Notes: generated by a model from the letters alone, not told the origin. Positions 1 through 10,112 are shown, counted from the stretch's first letter. The stretch: DNA of 64,000 bases from Bacteroides intestinalis DSM 17393 (GCF_000172175.1 NZ_ABJL02000007.1:372001-436000); one strand, 5' to 3'. A program made the numbers and translations.

Positions 1-1117
1 GCGCCGGGTCAATGATATAGCATTCGGGATCCCAACCGTATCTCTCGATATAAGTATCGTAAAGAGCCATATTTTTACTGTTCTCCACAAACTCGTCGAA
101 ATTGTTCTCACCGGCAATCTCTGTACATCCGGTCTTGATGATAGTCCAGCGAAGACGTTCCGTATCACCGGCATCGATATAGGCTTGTTCAAGGTTAGCG
201 GTCGGCTGTCCCCAGGACCATCCGTCGCCGGGACCGTTACGTGAACCGGTAATCACGGACAGGGCACCCCCCAAAGCATACGTACCATCGTACATGTATT
301 GCACTTCAAACAGGCTCTCTTCATTGTTGTTGTGGTCTACGCTCCATACATCACCGAAATTGTCCATCAGCTTATATTCCTTGGAGTCGATAACCGTCTT
401 TAATACGTCATGTGCATCCTGCCACTTTTCCTGATAGAGGTAGACCTTGCCGAGCAATCCCTGAGCCGCACCACTTGTAGCACGTCCCATATCAGTGGCT
501 GCATATTCACTGCGTTTCGGCAATGCTGCCGCGGCGGCTTTCAAGTCATCTTCTATGAATTTATATACATCTGCCGTAGAAGCACGCTCGATGCCCTGTA
601 TTTCTTCAGGCAACAAGAAGCCTGTAATCAGAGGCACACCACCAAAGTTTCTTACCAGTTCAAAGTAGAAATAAGCACGTAGGAAGCGAGCCTCGGCTAT
701 AAGGCGGTTTTTCAGTTCCTCATTCAAGATAGTGGCCTGCGGTATGCGGTCAATGGCTACATTGCAACGCAAAATACCCTTATAGCGATACTGCCAGAAA
801 TTGGAGATGGCTCCATTACTCTGCCCTGTACCCTGATAATGCGCCAAAGAAATATAATCGCTCTGGCTCTGGGTAGTATTTCCCATCCAGCCATCATCGC
901 TACACATTTCAGAAAGCAGCCATACCGTATTGATGTTCCACCATCCACCGAAAGTGATGGCTTGGTAGCAACCGGTAATAAATGACTGGATTTCATCCTC
1001 GTTTTGGAAATAAGTATCCAAGTTTTGTTTTCCCCGCACTTCCTCATTCAGGAAGTCATCACAAGAAGTGAATGTCAGCGAGGCAATCAATGTCAATATT
1101 ACGAATATTTGTTTCAT
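1..1117 (-). CDS. SusD/RagB-family glycan-binding lipoprotein, C-terminus cut by window edge
   Basis: Outer-membrane lipoprotein that captures glycan and lids a SusC transporter. The frame opens at the ATG complement 1115-1117 and stays open to base 1, so about 372 residues are visible and the C-terminal part lies outside. The N-terminus (MKQIFVILTLIASLTFTSC) is a lipoprotein signal with Cys19, and the following DDFLNEE is an acidic surface-export type sequence. Typical SusD stretches are readable: FLRAYFYFELVRNFGGVPL and a later GRATSGAAQGLLGKVYLYQ. It starts 15 nt after the SusC stop, so the two are co-transcribed. Family is certain from motifs and context. The ligand is not shown by the sequence; alpha-mannan is an inference from the neighbouring genes. 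Confidence 0.93.
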   Translation of the reverse strand, partial: MKQIFVILTLIASLTFTSCDDFLNEEVRGKQNLDTYFQNEDEIQSFITGCYQAITFGGWWNINTVWLLSEMCSDDGWMGNTTQSQSDYISLAHYQGTGQSNGAISNFWQYRYKGILRCNVAIDRIPQATILNEELKNRLIAEARFLRAYFYFELVRNFGGVPLITGFLLPEEIQGIERASTADVYKFIEDDLKAAAAALPKRSEYAATDMGRATSGAAQGLLGKVYLYQEKWQDAHDVLKTVIDSKEYKLMDNFGDVWSVDHNNNEESLFEVQYMYDGTYALGGALSVITGSRNGPGDGWSWGQPTANLEQAYIDAGDTERLRWTIIKTGCTEIAGENNFDEFVENSKNMALYDTYIERYGWDPECYIIDPA

Positions 1118-1131
1118 ATCTGTATCACGGA

Positions 1132-4100
1132 TTAAAATTTAAAGTCAATGCCAAACAAGAAAGTACGCGGATTCGGGTAAGCAATGCCGTCGATACCGGT
1201 TTCAATCACACTGCCATCCATCAATGGACGTTCAGGGTCCATACCGGAATAACCGGTGATGGTGAACGGGTTCTGTGCAGAGAATGAAATGCGCAGGTCT
1301 GCTCCACCAACCCAATTCTTGGGAAGTGTATATCCCAATTGCAACAGCTTGCAGCGCATATACGAACCGTCTTCTACAAAGAAACTTGATACTCTGCTAT
1401 AATTCAGGTTCAAATCGGCGTAGGATAGTTGCGGGATGTCATTGCTTGTTCCTTCACCGTGCCATGCCTTTTGCAATGTACCGGCCCATACGTTCTGTCC
1501 GCTTGCACCGGAATACATGCCTTTAGTCTTGTTGTAGATATCATTTCCGAACGTACCGTAGAAATTGGCAGTAAAGTCAAAGTTCTTATAGGCGAAGCCT
1601 AAGTTCAGGCCAAGCATCAAGTCAGGATAAGGATTACCGATCCAAGTCTTATCCTTTTCGTCCAACGTACCGTCATGATTCAAGTCCTTGAAACGGATGT
1701 CACCCGGTTTTGCCTTATCTTGCACCAATTTACCGTTCTCGTTGGTGTGAGCATATACCTCATCCCAATTCTGGAAGATACCGTCTGCCACATAACCATA
1801 GAAACGAGAAATCAGACCACCGTCTTCGTTACGAATAATCTGGTCACCATTGAACCCGCCAGTCAGGATAGGGCCGTCACCAGAGAATTTCACAGCTTCA
1901 TTTTTCACGGTAGAAAGGTTCACACCTACATTATACTTGAAATCTTTAGTTATCTGGTCATGCCAGTTCAAACTCAATTCCCAGCCACTTGCTTTCATGC
2001 TGCCGATGTTCATCCATACCTTACTGTTCCAGCTTGGGTAGCCGATGGCGAACAAGTTCTGCTTCTCGTAAAGCATGTCTTTGGATTTCTTCTGGAAGTA
2101 TTCGAAAGTCATATCCAAGCGAGAATCCAGGAATGACATATCTACACCTATATTCCAGTCTTCCACAGTTTCCCACATCAACGTATTGTTACCTACATTC
2201 GATACCATGGTACCAGTCACACGATTGGGATTTACACCAAACACATAATCGGCCTGGCCAAGCAAAGTCAGAGTTGCATCATTACTGATATTTTGATTAC
2301 CGACACGTCCCCAGCCACCACGTAATTTCAGATTATCAAAGACTTTCTGGTCTCTCATAAAGTCTTCGTTGATGACACGCCAAGACGCTGATACAGCAGG
2401 GAAGAAAGCATATTTATTTCCGACAGGGAAACGTGAAGAGCCATCGACACGCAAAGAGGCAGTCAGATAATAACGGTCATTGTAGTTATACATTACACGT
2501 CCCAGATAAGAGATCATCGAATTATAAGAAGTCTCTCCCTCTCCTTTCTGATTGTCTGTACCAGCATTCACTTCATGCAAAAGGCCCATATTGTTGGGGA
2601 CATCATCGCGTGAAGCCTTGGTGTTGAACCAAGCGTTCCGTTCGGCGGTGAAACCGGCCATTACATTAATGTTATGCTTTTCGGCAAACGTATCCATATA
2701 TGTGGCCGTATTCGTCCAGTTCCAGTCGAGCCACTCTTGGGACTGGCGGGAAACACTACTCAAGTCAGCCTTTTCCAAAGTATCGATAAAGAATTTCGGT
2801 GTAAAGTCGTCAGACCGGCGATAGTGTGCATTGGTAGCAAACTGAGTACGCAAAGTCAACTTCTGAATAGGGTTCACCTGTAAGTAACTGTTCAAAATGG
2901 CCCCCATCTCACGTGAATGGCCATTCTGGCGGGCTAATGATCCCATCGGATTCCATTCCTGATTATTGTAAGAGCGTTCGTAATTGTTGAATTCATTGTC
3001 TACCCATTGGTCTTGAGGTCTAAAAACGGGCGTAGTAGGATCCATAGACATGGCAGCGGAGAATAAGTTGGGAGTGTTGTCCCACGATTCCATACGTGGA
3101 GCAATGTCAAAGCCCATTTTTACATATTTATTGAATGTGTATTCTGTATTGAGTCGAACGTTCAGTTTGTCCCAATAGCCATAATCATACTGTGAGTTAT
3201 TCCGGAAATAGCCTAAACTAAGACTATAAACCAACTTATCCGTACCTCCGGATATGCCGAGTGAATAATTCTGCACCAAAGCAGTCTTGTTCACCACTTC
3301 GTCCCACCAGTCTGTACCACCGGGGTTGGTTGTAGCGCCGGTATCTTTCCACTGAGACTGTTGAGTACCATCATTGGTGAAGCGCGTGTTGAACACCTCT
3401 TTGTATTCAGCCACACCTGCAACAGAAGGCTTGGCTATCGTCTGAAAACCGGCGGAGGCACTAAAGCTGATATTTGTTTTTCCTGCGATACCTTTCTTGG
3501 TCGTAATCAAGATAACACCGTTGGAAGCACGTGTACCATAGATGGCAGCAGCCGAAGCATCCTTCAGTACTTCCATGGACTTGATGTCGTTACTGTTAAG
3601 GAAGTTGATATTATCCCCTACCGGCATACCGTCTACCACATAAAGGGGAGCTGTCTTATTTACCGTAGTGACACCACGAATTATTACTTTCGGAGTAGTA
3701 CCCGGGCCACCACCGCCAATCACTTGCACGCCGTTTACCTTGCCTTGCAAAGCATCCATGGCATTGCCGGTCACTGTTTCAGTGATCTGTTCACCCTTCA
3801 CGGTAGAAATGGAACTGGTCAAGTCACTCTTCTTCACTGTACCGTAACCGATGACCACCACTTCGTCTAGCAATTCGGCAGCCTCTTTCAGCACTACGTT
3901 GATAACCGTTCGTCCGCCAACTTGTATTTCTTGTGTTTCATAACCTATGGTCGAGAATACAAGCACAGCGTCGGCCGGAACATTCGCTATCGAATAATCA
4001 CCGTCTATACCGGTAATGGTACCTGTTCCGGCGCCTTTTATCTGTACCGTTGCTCCAATCAGCGGTTCCTTGTCGGAGGCTGAAGTCACAACACCCTTCA

Positions 4101-4176
4101 CTGTGGTCTGTGCATAGCCACATAGGCTGATCAACGCCAGACACAATAATAATATTTGCTTTTTCATATTGTTCAA
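1132..4176 (-). CDS. SusC/RagA-family TonB-dependent outer-membrane transporter
   Basis: Imports oligosaccharides across the outer membrane using TonB energy. 1014 residues, normal for the family. Order: signal peptide ending near CGYAQ (about residue 23); a carboxypeptidase-D-like beta-sandwich (about 25-105, with GITGIDGDYSI-type repeat); TonB-box/plug start at DEVVVIGYGTVKKSDLTSS (about 105-125); plug with GTRASNGVILITTKKG; then a long beta-barrel ending with the C-terminal aromatic FGIDFKF. An alternative start three codons in (MKKQ) is possible. It is the second gene of a leftward operon, 15 nt behind the lipoprotein gene and 15 nt ahead of susD. Substrate is not readable from sequence. 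Confidence 0.96.
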   Translation of the reverse strand: MNNMKKQILLLCLALISLCGYAQTTVKGVVTSASDKEPLIGATVQIKGAGTGTITGIDGDYSIANVPADAVLVFSTIGYETQEIQVGGRTVINVVLKEAAELLDEVVVIGYGTVKKSDLTSSISTVKGEQITETVTGNAMDALQGKVNGVQVIGGGGPGTTPKVIIRGVTTVNKTAPLYVVDGMPVGDNINFLNSNDIKSMEVLKDASAAAIYGTRASNGVILITTKKGIAGKTNISFSASAGFQTIAKPSVAGVAEYKEVFNTRFTNDGTQQSQWKDTGATTNPGGTDWWDEVVNKTALVQNYSLGISGGTDKLVYSLSLGYFRNNSQYDYGYWDKLNVRLNTEYTFNKYVKMGFDIAPRMESWDNTPNLFSAAMSMDPTTPVFRPQDQWVDNEFNNYERSYNNQEWNPMGSLARQNGHSREMGAILNSYLQVNPIQKLTLRTQFATNAHYRRSDDFTPKFFIDTLEKADLSSVSRQSQEWLDWNWTNTATYMDTFAEKHNINVMAGFTAERNAWFNTKASRDDVPNNMGLLHEVNAGTDNQKGEGETSYNSMISYLGRVMYNYNDRYYLTASLRVDGSSRFPVGNKYAFFPAVSASWRVINEDFMRDQKVFDNLKLRGGWGRVGNQNISNDATLTLLGQADYVFGVNPNRVTGTMVSNVGNNTLMWETVEDWNIGVDMSFLDSRLDMTFEYFQKKSKDMLYEKQNLFAIGYPSWNSKVWMNIGSMKASGWELSLNWHDQITKDFKYNVGVNLSTVKNEAVKFSGDGPILTGGFNGDQIIRNEDGGLISRFYGYVADGIFQNWDEVYAHTNENGKLVQDKAKPGDIRFKDLNHDGTLDEKDKTWIGNPYPDLMLGLNLGFAYKNFDFTANFYGTFGNDIYNKTKGMYSGASGQNVWAGTLQKAWHGEGTSNDIPQLSYADLNLNYSRVSSFFVEDGSYMRCKLLQLGYTLPKNWVGGADLRISFSAQNPFTITGYSGMDPERPLMDGSVIETGIDGIAYPNPRTFLFGIDFKF

Positions 4177-4191
4177 TCTAATATTACTTAA

Positions 4192-5697
4192 TTAATTGGC
4201 GGGAACTATTTTTGCACGTCCCAGATGAGCATCAAATATCAGCTTATAGTTACCGGTGACATTGACTGCCGGTTTCACCCAGTTATCTCCTACCCAGTTC
4301 TTCGGTTCCACTTTTTCTCTCCATTCGGGGTTGACTGTATTTCCGTAATAGCCCATGATTTCAGGATTGGCAGAGTCGTCGGCACGCCAGGTACAGTAGT
4401 TCCACCAGCCGTCATGATGCCAGTTGTGTATTACGAAGTTCATCGTTGTGCCTGCCTCCAGGAATAAGGGAGTATCCAGAGTGTAGAGATGCGGATTCGT
4501 GGCATCCTGCGTGAAGCGCTGGATTTCTTTCGGACCGCTCGTCATGTAGCCGAAATAGAATTCCTGCAACCAAGAACCGCCGTCTCCCCAGGTATCAAGG
4601 CTGATTGAACCGAATTCATGAGGTACCGGATCAATGGCCTCGGCGATTGAATACGTTTTCACGTTGTAGTTACCCTCCTTTACATCGAATGTAATCTCAT
4701 AGTAAACGTTTGCCTGATCCAGCACAATTGGTTTGGCCGATTCGGGGTCGTCCGTCAGCTTGTTGCTGTCTTCCGGATCCAAACCGAAGCAAATCGGAGC
4801 GAAATCGCTCTTTTGCGGTAAGAAGAAGATTTCGGTACCGGCTTTCTGGTTATAATAGTTGGCCTTGTACTGATAGGGAGCCGTATGAGTGATTACCATC
4901 GGCACACCGAATACGTCACTGTTCAGTTCCTCTACCGTAGCCACATCTGCCAGATACATTTTGGGGAAGTCGGGCATTTCAGACACCTTAAGCACGCAAG
5001 TTGTGACAGTGGTATTTCCTTTTGTATCAACGGCAGTGAGGGTCACGTCGTAATCTTTCACCTCGTTCGGAAGGTCTATCTTCTCGGCAAAGGTTAAAGT
5101 ACTTTGTCCATCGGCAGCGTCCACACGTCGGTTGTCGAACCCGTTGATGCCGGGAATGTTGACAATTACATAGTCCAGTATGCGGTCGTCTGTCACTGTA
5201 AAGCTGAGTTTGTACTTTGTCTCACTCTTCATCAGCACAGTCACTTCTTTATCGGGGGCAACTGTGAAGACTGGTTTTGCAAAGTCTCCGTCCATCGTCA
5301 CCAATACATCCTGCGAAACGCTGCGTCCGCCTACATCGGTCACCGTCACTTTCACCGTGAAACGTTCGCCAATCTCGTCTCTCTTGATGTCATAGTAGTA
5401 ACTTAAATCATACGTTTCTTTGGGTGCGCCATAGATTTCGATTAAATCGATGGTTTTGTTCAAATGAAGGTCTGTACACAACAGATTGATGGATGCGATT
5501 CCATCTTTATCCGTCAGTGTGCCTTCAATCGTAAACCGATGACCTGCACCAGACTCGATGTGGTCTGTAGCCAATGTCATTGTTGGGCTTTGTCCGTCCA
5601 CATCAGGATAGCCATCGTCGTCGCTACATCCTGTAGTCCATAAAGCCAGCGATAAAAATGCCCAGAATAGGGTGGCATTAAAGAAATGCTTCTTCAT
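4192..5697 (-). CDS. Surface glycan-binding lipoprotein (SusE/F-like position), first gene of the Sus operon
   Basis: 501-residue lipoprotein: signal with lipobox Cys24 followed by SDDDG, the acidic pattern that sends Bacteroides lipoproteins to the cell surface. The middle looks like repeated Ig/PKD-type beta-sandwich modules (for example RFTVKVTVTDVGGRSVSQDVLV and DYDVTLTAVDTKGNTTVTTCVL). The C-terminal third is rich in Trp and Gly (HNWHHDGWWNYCTWRADDS, DTWGDGGSW), typical of carbohydrate binding. I do not recognise catalytic motifs. Placing such a protein before SusC is also seen in the alpha-mannan locus MAN-PUL2 of B. thetaiotaomicron (family knowledge). Role inferred: holding the glycan at the cell surface. 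It is the promoter-proximal gene, transcribed from about 5755 leftward. Confidence 0.85.
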   Translation of the reverse strand: MKKHFFNATLFWAFLSLALWTTGCSDDDGYPDVDGQSPTMTLATDHIESGAGHRFTIEGTLTDKDGIASINLLCTDLHLNKTIDLIEIYGAPKETYDLSYYYDIKRDEIGERFTVKVTVTDVGGRSVSQDVLVTMDGDFAKPVFTVAPDKEVTVLMKSETKYKLSFTVTDDRILDYVIVNIPGINGFDNRRVDAADGQSTLTFAEKIDLPNEVKDYDVTLTAVDTKGNTTVTTCVLKVSEMPDFPKMYLADVATVEELNSDVFGVPMVITHTAPYQYKANYYNQKAGTEIFFLPQKSDFAPICFGLDPEDSNKLTDDPESAKPIVLDQANVYYEITFDVKEGNYNVKTYSIAEAIDPVPHEFGSISLDTWGDGGSWLQEFYFGYMTSGPKEIQRFTQDATNPHLYTLDTPLFLEAGTTMNFVIHNWHHDGWWNYCTWRADDSANPEIMGYYGNTVNPEWREKVEPKNWVGDNWVKPAVNVTGNYKLIFDAHLGRAKIVPAN

Positions 5698-5761
5698 AAA
5701 TATTACTTTTAAAGTTAAACAATTGATACATTATTTACTAAAATATCACTTTTAGGTGGTG

Positions 5762-5769
5762 CAAATATA
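5762..5769 (-). promoter_or_regulatory. -7 element of the Sus operon
   Basis: The minus strand reads TATATTTG, matching the Bacteroides -7 consensus TAnnTTTG, 65 nt upstream of the lipoprotein start. There is no good -33 TTTG at 19-21 nt, which fits a promoter that needs an activator. Confidence 0.6.
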
Positions 5770-5795
5770 AGCTATGTTTAGCTTCTCAAGCTGTA

Positions 5796-5832
5796 TAAAT
5801 CTTGCAGTAAGGGGATGTAAATCGTGCAATGA
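5796..5832. promoter_or_regulatory. Direct repeat, probable HTCS1 binding site
   Basis: Two 15-nt copies, TAAATCTTGCAGTAA (5796-5810) and TAAATCGTGCAATGA (5818-5832), differ at three positions and are 22 nt apart start to start, two turns of the helix. They lie just upstream of where the -33 region of the Sus operon would be, the expected place for an AraC-type activator. An overlapping inverted repeat AAATCGT...ACGATTT (5819-5839) is also present. Binding by the product of the adjacent regulator gene is inferred. Confidence 0.55.
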
Positions 5833-5897
5833 ACGATTTGTGTATCTGAAATAGAGATTTTATTTCTATTTTTGAATTGCAATAGAAAACTGATGTC

Positions 5898-8800
5898 ATG
5901 AAAAGCAGATTTTTACTTTATTTCTTGTTGATACCTATCCTTTTGTCGGCACAGCCTTATGCTGTCAGGCAGTTAGGGATAGAGAAGGGATTATCTAATA
6001 ACTATGTAGTTAGTATAGCCCAGGATAAGGAGGGCTTTCTATGGTTTGCAACCGAAGAAGGTTTGAATAAATTCGACGGAACACGTTTCATTACTTACTA
6101 TAAGAATGAAACAAGGAACGGATATGGTATTACAGGAAATGAATTGAACTGCCTGTTGGACGATCCGAAGGACTCCATTTTGTGGATTGGTACGCAAAGA
6201 GCCGGACTAAATGCCTATGATTATGTAAACGATACTTTTACATTCTATCGGCATAATGAGGCTGTACCTGAAAGTATCATTACGGATGATGTTACCAATA
6301 TTATTGCTGCAGATGATGGAAATTTGTGGGTAACTACTTATTGGAAAGGAATAGAATACTTTGATAAAGGAACCGGCCATTTTTCTCATTACAATACTGC
6401 AACCGTACCGGGACTGGCAAGTGATAATATCTGGACTGTGGCTGACGGAGGTAATGGTAAACTGTATATAGGACATGTACATCACGGCTTCAGTATTCTC
6501 TCCATAAAAGATAAGAAGGTAAGAAACTTTGTTCATGATCCGAATAACCGGAATAGTTTGCCGGGTAATGAAGTGAGATGTGTGTATAAGGATATGAACC
6601 ATAATATCTGGGTAGGTACGAATAAGGGATTGGCATTGTTTAATCCGGAATCGGAAAATTTTATCCAGTTTAATTCAGATGGGAATCTTTCACATTATAT
6701 TTATGACATCCGGCAGCTTGACGGCAATAAGTTGTGGATAGCCATGGAATTTGGTGGAATAGCTATAATGGACTTGTCGCAACGTTTGTTTCTATTGCCC
6801 GAGCAGACCCAATTTCATTATATCAGGGAAGGAGACGATGGATACAGTCTGTCTAACTCAAGTGCGAGGTGCATTTTTCAGGATTCATTTAAGAATATAT
6901 GGACCGGTGTATGGGGTGGCGGCATAAATTTCCTAAGCTATGAACCACCATTATTTAGCGGTTATTACTATTCTCCCAATCAGAACTCCATGAGCCGTTT
7001 GAATAATAAAACAGCAAGTAGCATTTGTGTGGATAGTCAGGGTAAATTGTGGATCGGGACAGATGGAGGTGGAATCAATGTCTTTGATAAAGGCAAGCGG
7101 GTAGCTGTTTATCTGGAAGATACAGAAGATATGGGAGGAAATTCCGTATTGGCTTCATTGCGTGACTCGGAAGATAATCTGTGGTTTGGCTTGTTTATGG
7201 GTGGTGTGAATTATTACGATGCAAAAAGAAAGATGTTTTATCGGAATTTCCTCAAAGAAATAGAATATGAGGATATCCGTTCGTTTTATGAAGACGATCA
7301 GCGTATTTTGTGGATTGGTACTAGCCGTGGTATTTACAAGGTCGATTTGGCTGATAAAAAGATTATAGGCCATTATGAATTTGAGAATAATCTGGTTCGT
7401 TGTGTCCTGAAAGATTCCCGGGGACATTTGTGGGTAGGTTCTTTCGGCAGCGGGCTGGGAGTAGGAGATAGTGAGTTACAGGATATCAAGCTTTTTAATA
7501 TTGAGAACCTGTTTCCTTCCAATACTATCAATGCTATTTATGAAGACAGCAGAAAGAATATATGGGTCGGAACAGGAGAAGGGCTGGTCTGTTTTTCTTC
7601 ATTGCCCGATTGGGAATATAAGGTTTACCGCCGTGAAGAAGGTTTGACCAATACTCACATACTTGCTATAACGGAAGATGCTAACCATAATATTTGGGTG
7701 AGTACAAATAGGGGCATCAGTTGTTTAGTACAGGATAAAGGAATTTTCTATAATTATGACCACTGGGATAATGTGCCGATGGGAAACTTTATGAGTGGTA
7801 GTGTAGCGCAAGATCAGAATGGGGAGATTTATTTCGGCTCTATTAACGGATTGTGCCATTTTAATCCGGATTTTGTTCTGGCAAAACGTGAAGCTCCTGC
7901 GGCTGTCATTACAGAGATGAAGATATTTGCTCCTTTAGGCAATGCGGGAAGCAATGAAGAAGTGGTAGCTATTGACGGACAGTCGAAAGTAAGGCTGGGT
8001 TACATGCAGAACAGCTTCAATATCACTTTTAATATACGGAATTATGCATTAGTCAATCAGGTGGAGTATGCTTATATGCTGAAAGGGCTTGAAGATGCAT
8101 GGTATACGGTGACGGATCCCAATAGTGTTACTTTCCGTAATATACCTCCCGGTGATTACCATTTTCTGGTAAAAACCCGTGTTAAGAACCAAGAATGGTC
8201 CGATGAGGTTACAACGCTGGATATTCATATTGTTCCTCCCTTGTGGCTGACTTGGTGGGTAAAATGCAGCTATATATTGTTGAGTGCTACTATTCTGTTC
8301 CTTATTCTTTATGCTTACAAAAAAAAGCTCGACATGGAAGTTCTCTACGATCTGGAAAAGAAGAACCATGTGCAGGAACAAGAATTGAATCAGGAGCGTC
8401 TGCGTTTTTATACTAACATCACGCACGAGCTTCGTACACCGCTGACTTTAATACTGGGGCCGCTGGAAGATATGCAGAAGAGTAATTCGCTTTCTAACAA
8501 GGATGCTCAAAAGATATCAGTTATCCATCAGAGTGCGATACGATTGCTAAATCTGATCAATCAGATACTGGAATTCAGGAAGACGGAAACGCAGAATAAG
8601 AAACTTTGCGTGGCTCATGATAATATAGCCAATCTGGTGTACGAAATAGGACTTAAGTATAAAGAACTGAACCGTAAGCCGAACATTGAATTCCATATCG
8701 AATTGGAAAAAGACGATATGCCTCTGTATTTTGATAAAGAAGTAGTGACTATTGTTCTAGATAATCTCATTTCCAACGCCATTAAGTATACTGAAAAAGG

Positions 8801-9941
8801 CTCTATCGGCTTGGGACTACGTAATGTGGTACGGGATAATATCAATTATACCGAAATAAAAGTAAGTGATACGGGTTTTGGCATTACTCCCGAGGCGTTA
8901 CCCAATATTTTCAACCGTTATTATCAGGAAGGAGGTGATCATCAGGCTTCGGGTACAGGTATCGGGCTGGCATTAGTGAAAAATCTGGTGACATTACATG
9001 AGGGGGAGATACGGGTGGAAAGCATCTTGGGAACAGGCAGTACTTTCTATGTTTATTTATTGACGGACAATACCTACCCTCATGTATTGCATGCCGACTC
9101 ACCGGAGAGGACATCAGTAGATGGAAAGGAAGAAAAAGAGGAAGTTCCGGAGTCAACCTCCAACGGAAAGCGAATATTGCTGATAGTGGAAGATAATCAA
9201 GACATCTGTAATTATATTGCTGAATCTTTCTCCGATGATTTTGAAGTGAAAACAGCTGCAAATGGGCAGCAAGGCATGGAGCAAGCCTTGAGTTGTATTC
9301 CCGATATTGTCGTAAGTGATGTTATGATGCCCATAATGAACGGGATTACGATGTGTAAAATGTTGAAAGAAGATGTACGTACCAGTCATATCCCCATTAT
9401 CCTGTTGACTGCTAAAGACTCTCTGCAGGATAAGGAAGAAGGTTATCAAGTAGGGGCTGATTCTTATCTGACAAAACCTTTCAGTGCTACCCTTCTGCAT
9501 AGTCGCATCAACAACTTGCTTGAATCTCGCAAGCGATTGGCAGAGCGTCTTAATACCAATACCCCGCATCACAATATGGATGAGAAACGCGCTTTACTGG
9601 CAGACTCCCTGAACAAATTGGATAATGAGTTCCTTGAAAAGATAAACCGGTTGATAGAGGACCGTTTGTCGTCCGAAAAGATAGATATAGGTTATCTGGC
9701 TGATAACATGTGCATGAGTAAATCTACATTGTATCGTAAAATGAAGGCATTGACGGGGTTGTCTACCAATGAGTATGTTCGTAAGATAAAGATGCAGTAT
9801 GCTGAACGTTTATTGCTGGAAGGTCGGTATAATGTTTCCGAGATTGCTTTCAGAGTAGGCATAAATAGTGTGGTTTACTTCCGGCAGTGTTTTAAGGAGG
9901 AGTTCGGGGTGTTACCTTCAGATTATCTGAAACAGCCGTAA
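5898..9941 (+). CDS. Hybrid two-component system sensor/regulator (HTCS1)
   Basis: One-protein sensor kinase and transcription factor that activates glycan-use genes after binding an oligosaccharide in the periplasm. 1347 residues, standard for the family. Signal peptide (1-18); beta-propeller repeats of the two-component-regulator type (about 25-680, many LWIGT/IWVGT blade motifs); Y_Y_Y domain (about 700-785); one membrane span near 795-815; HisKA with ITHELRTPLTLI, phospho-His843; HATPase with DNLISNAIKYT and GTGIGLALV; receiver domain with phospho-acceptor Asp1141 (VVSDVMMP); C-terminal AraC-type helix-turn-helix (about 1245-1345). Divergent from the lipoprotein-SusC-SusD operon, which it most likely controls. 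A TATTTTTG -7-like element is at 5867-5874. Confidence 0.96.
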   Translation: MKSRFLLYFLLIPILLSAQPYAVRQLGIEKGLSNNYVVSIAQDKEGFLWFATEEGLNKFDGTRFITYYKNETRNGYGITGNELNCLLDDPKDSILWIGTQRAGLNAYDYVNDTFTFYRHNEAVPESIITDDVTNIIAADDGNLWVTTYWKGIEYFDKGTGHFSHYNTATVPGLASDNIWTVADGGNGKLYIGHVHHGFSILSIKDKKVRNFVHDPNNRNSLPGNEVRCVYKDMNHNIWVGTNKGLALFNPESENFIQFNSDGNLSHYIYDIRQLDGNKLWIAMEFGGIAIMDLSQRLFLLPEQTQFHYIREGDDGYSLSNSSARCIFQDSFKNIWTGVWGGGINFLSYEPPLFSGYYYSPNQNSMSRLNNKTASSICVDSQGKLWIGTDGGGINVFDKGKRVAVYLEDTEDMGGNSVLASLRDSEDNLWFGLFMGGVNYYDAKRKMFYRNFLKEIEYEDIRSFYEDDQRILWIGTSRGIYKVDLADKKIIGHYEFENNLVRCVLKDSRGHLWVGSFGSGLGVGDSELQDIKLFNIENLFPSNTINAIYEDSRKNIWVGTGEGLVCFSSLPDWEYKVYRREEGLTNTHILAITEDANHNIWVSTNRGISCLVQDKGIFYNYDHWDNVPMGNFMSGSVAQDQNGEIYFGSINGLCHFNPDFVLAKREAPAAVITEMKIFAPLGNAGSNEEVVAIDGQSKVRLGYMQNSFNITFNIRNYALVNQVEYAYMLKGLEDAWYTVTDPNSVTFRNIPPGDYHFLVKTRVKNQEWSDEVTTLDIHIVPPLWLTWWVKCSYILLSATILFLILYAYKKKLDMEVLYDLEKKNHVQEQELNQERLRFYTNITHELRTPLTLILGPLEDMQKSNSLSNKDAQKISVIHQSAIRLLNLINQILEFRKTETQNKKLCVAHDNIANLVYEIGLKYKELNRKPNIEFHIELEKDDMPLYFDKEVVTIVLDNLISNAIKYTEKGSIGLGLRNVVRDNINYTEIKVSDTGFGITPEALPNIFNRYYQEGGDHQASGTGIGLALVKNLVTLHEGEIRVESILGTGSTFYVYLLTDNTYPHVLHADSPERTSVDGKEEKEEVPESTSNGKRILLIVEDNQDICNYIAESFSDDFEVKTAANGQQGMEQALSCIPDIVVSDVMMPIMNGITMCKMLKEDVRTSHIPIILLTAKDSLQDKEEGYQVGADSYLTKPFSATLLHSRINNLLESRKRLAERLNTNTPHHNMDEKRALLADSLNKLDNEFLEKINRLIEDRLSSEKIDIGYLADNMCMSKSTLYRKMKALTGLSTNEYVRKIKMQYAERLLLEGRYNVSEIAFRVGINSVVYFRQCFKEEFGVLPSDYLKQP

Positions 9942-9977
9942 AGGGGACAGGTGGTAATAATACAATGTGCCAACTTC

Positions 9978-10065
9978 TTGCCACCGCATTGGCACAGTCG
10001 TGCCATAGGCGTGGCAGTGTTGTGCCACTGCGATGGCAAAGTAGTGCCACAGGCATGGCAAAAAC
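9978..10065. repeat. Four tandem 22-nt palindromic units
   Basis: Four consecutive 22-nt units (starts 9978, 10000, 10022, 10044) each have the form TGCCA-N6-TGGCA plus five variable bases, so each can form a small hairpin. Another TGCCA precedes them at 9967. No open frame covers them. A separate imperfect ~22-nt direct repeat (CTATAGATGGGAGATCACTA / CTGTAGATAGGGGAGATTGC) follows at about 10071-10112. Function unknown. Confidence 0.8.
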
Positions 10066-10112
10066 ATGGATCTATAGATGGGAGATCACTAACCTGTAGA
10101 TAGGGGAGATTG

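Noticed and set aside
3361..3870. Plus-strand open frame of 169 codons
   Set aside because: Antisense to the plug domain of SusC; no motif.
9978..10065. Short regular repeats as a possible CRISPR array
   Set aside because: Units are head to tail, 22 nt in total with no unique spacers of 30 nt or more, and there are no cas genes.
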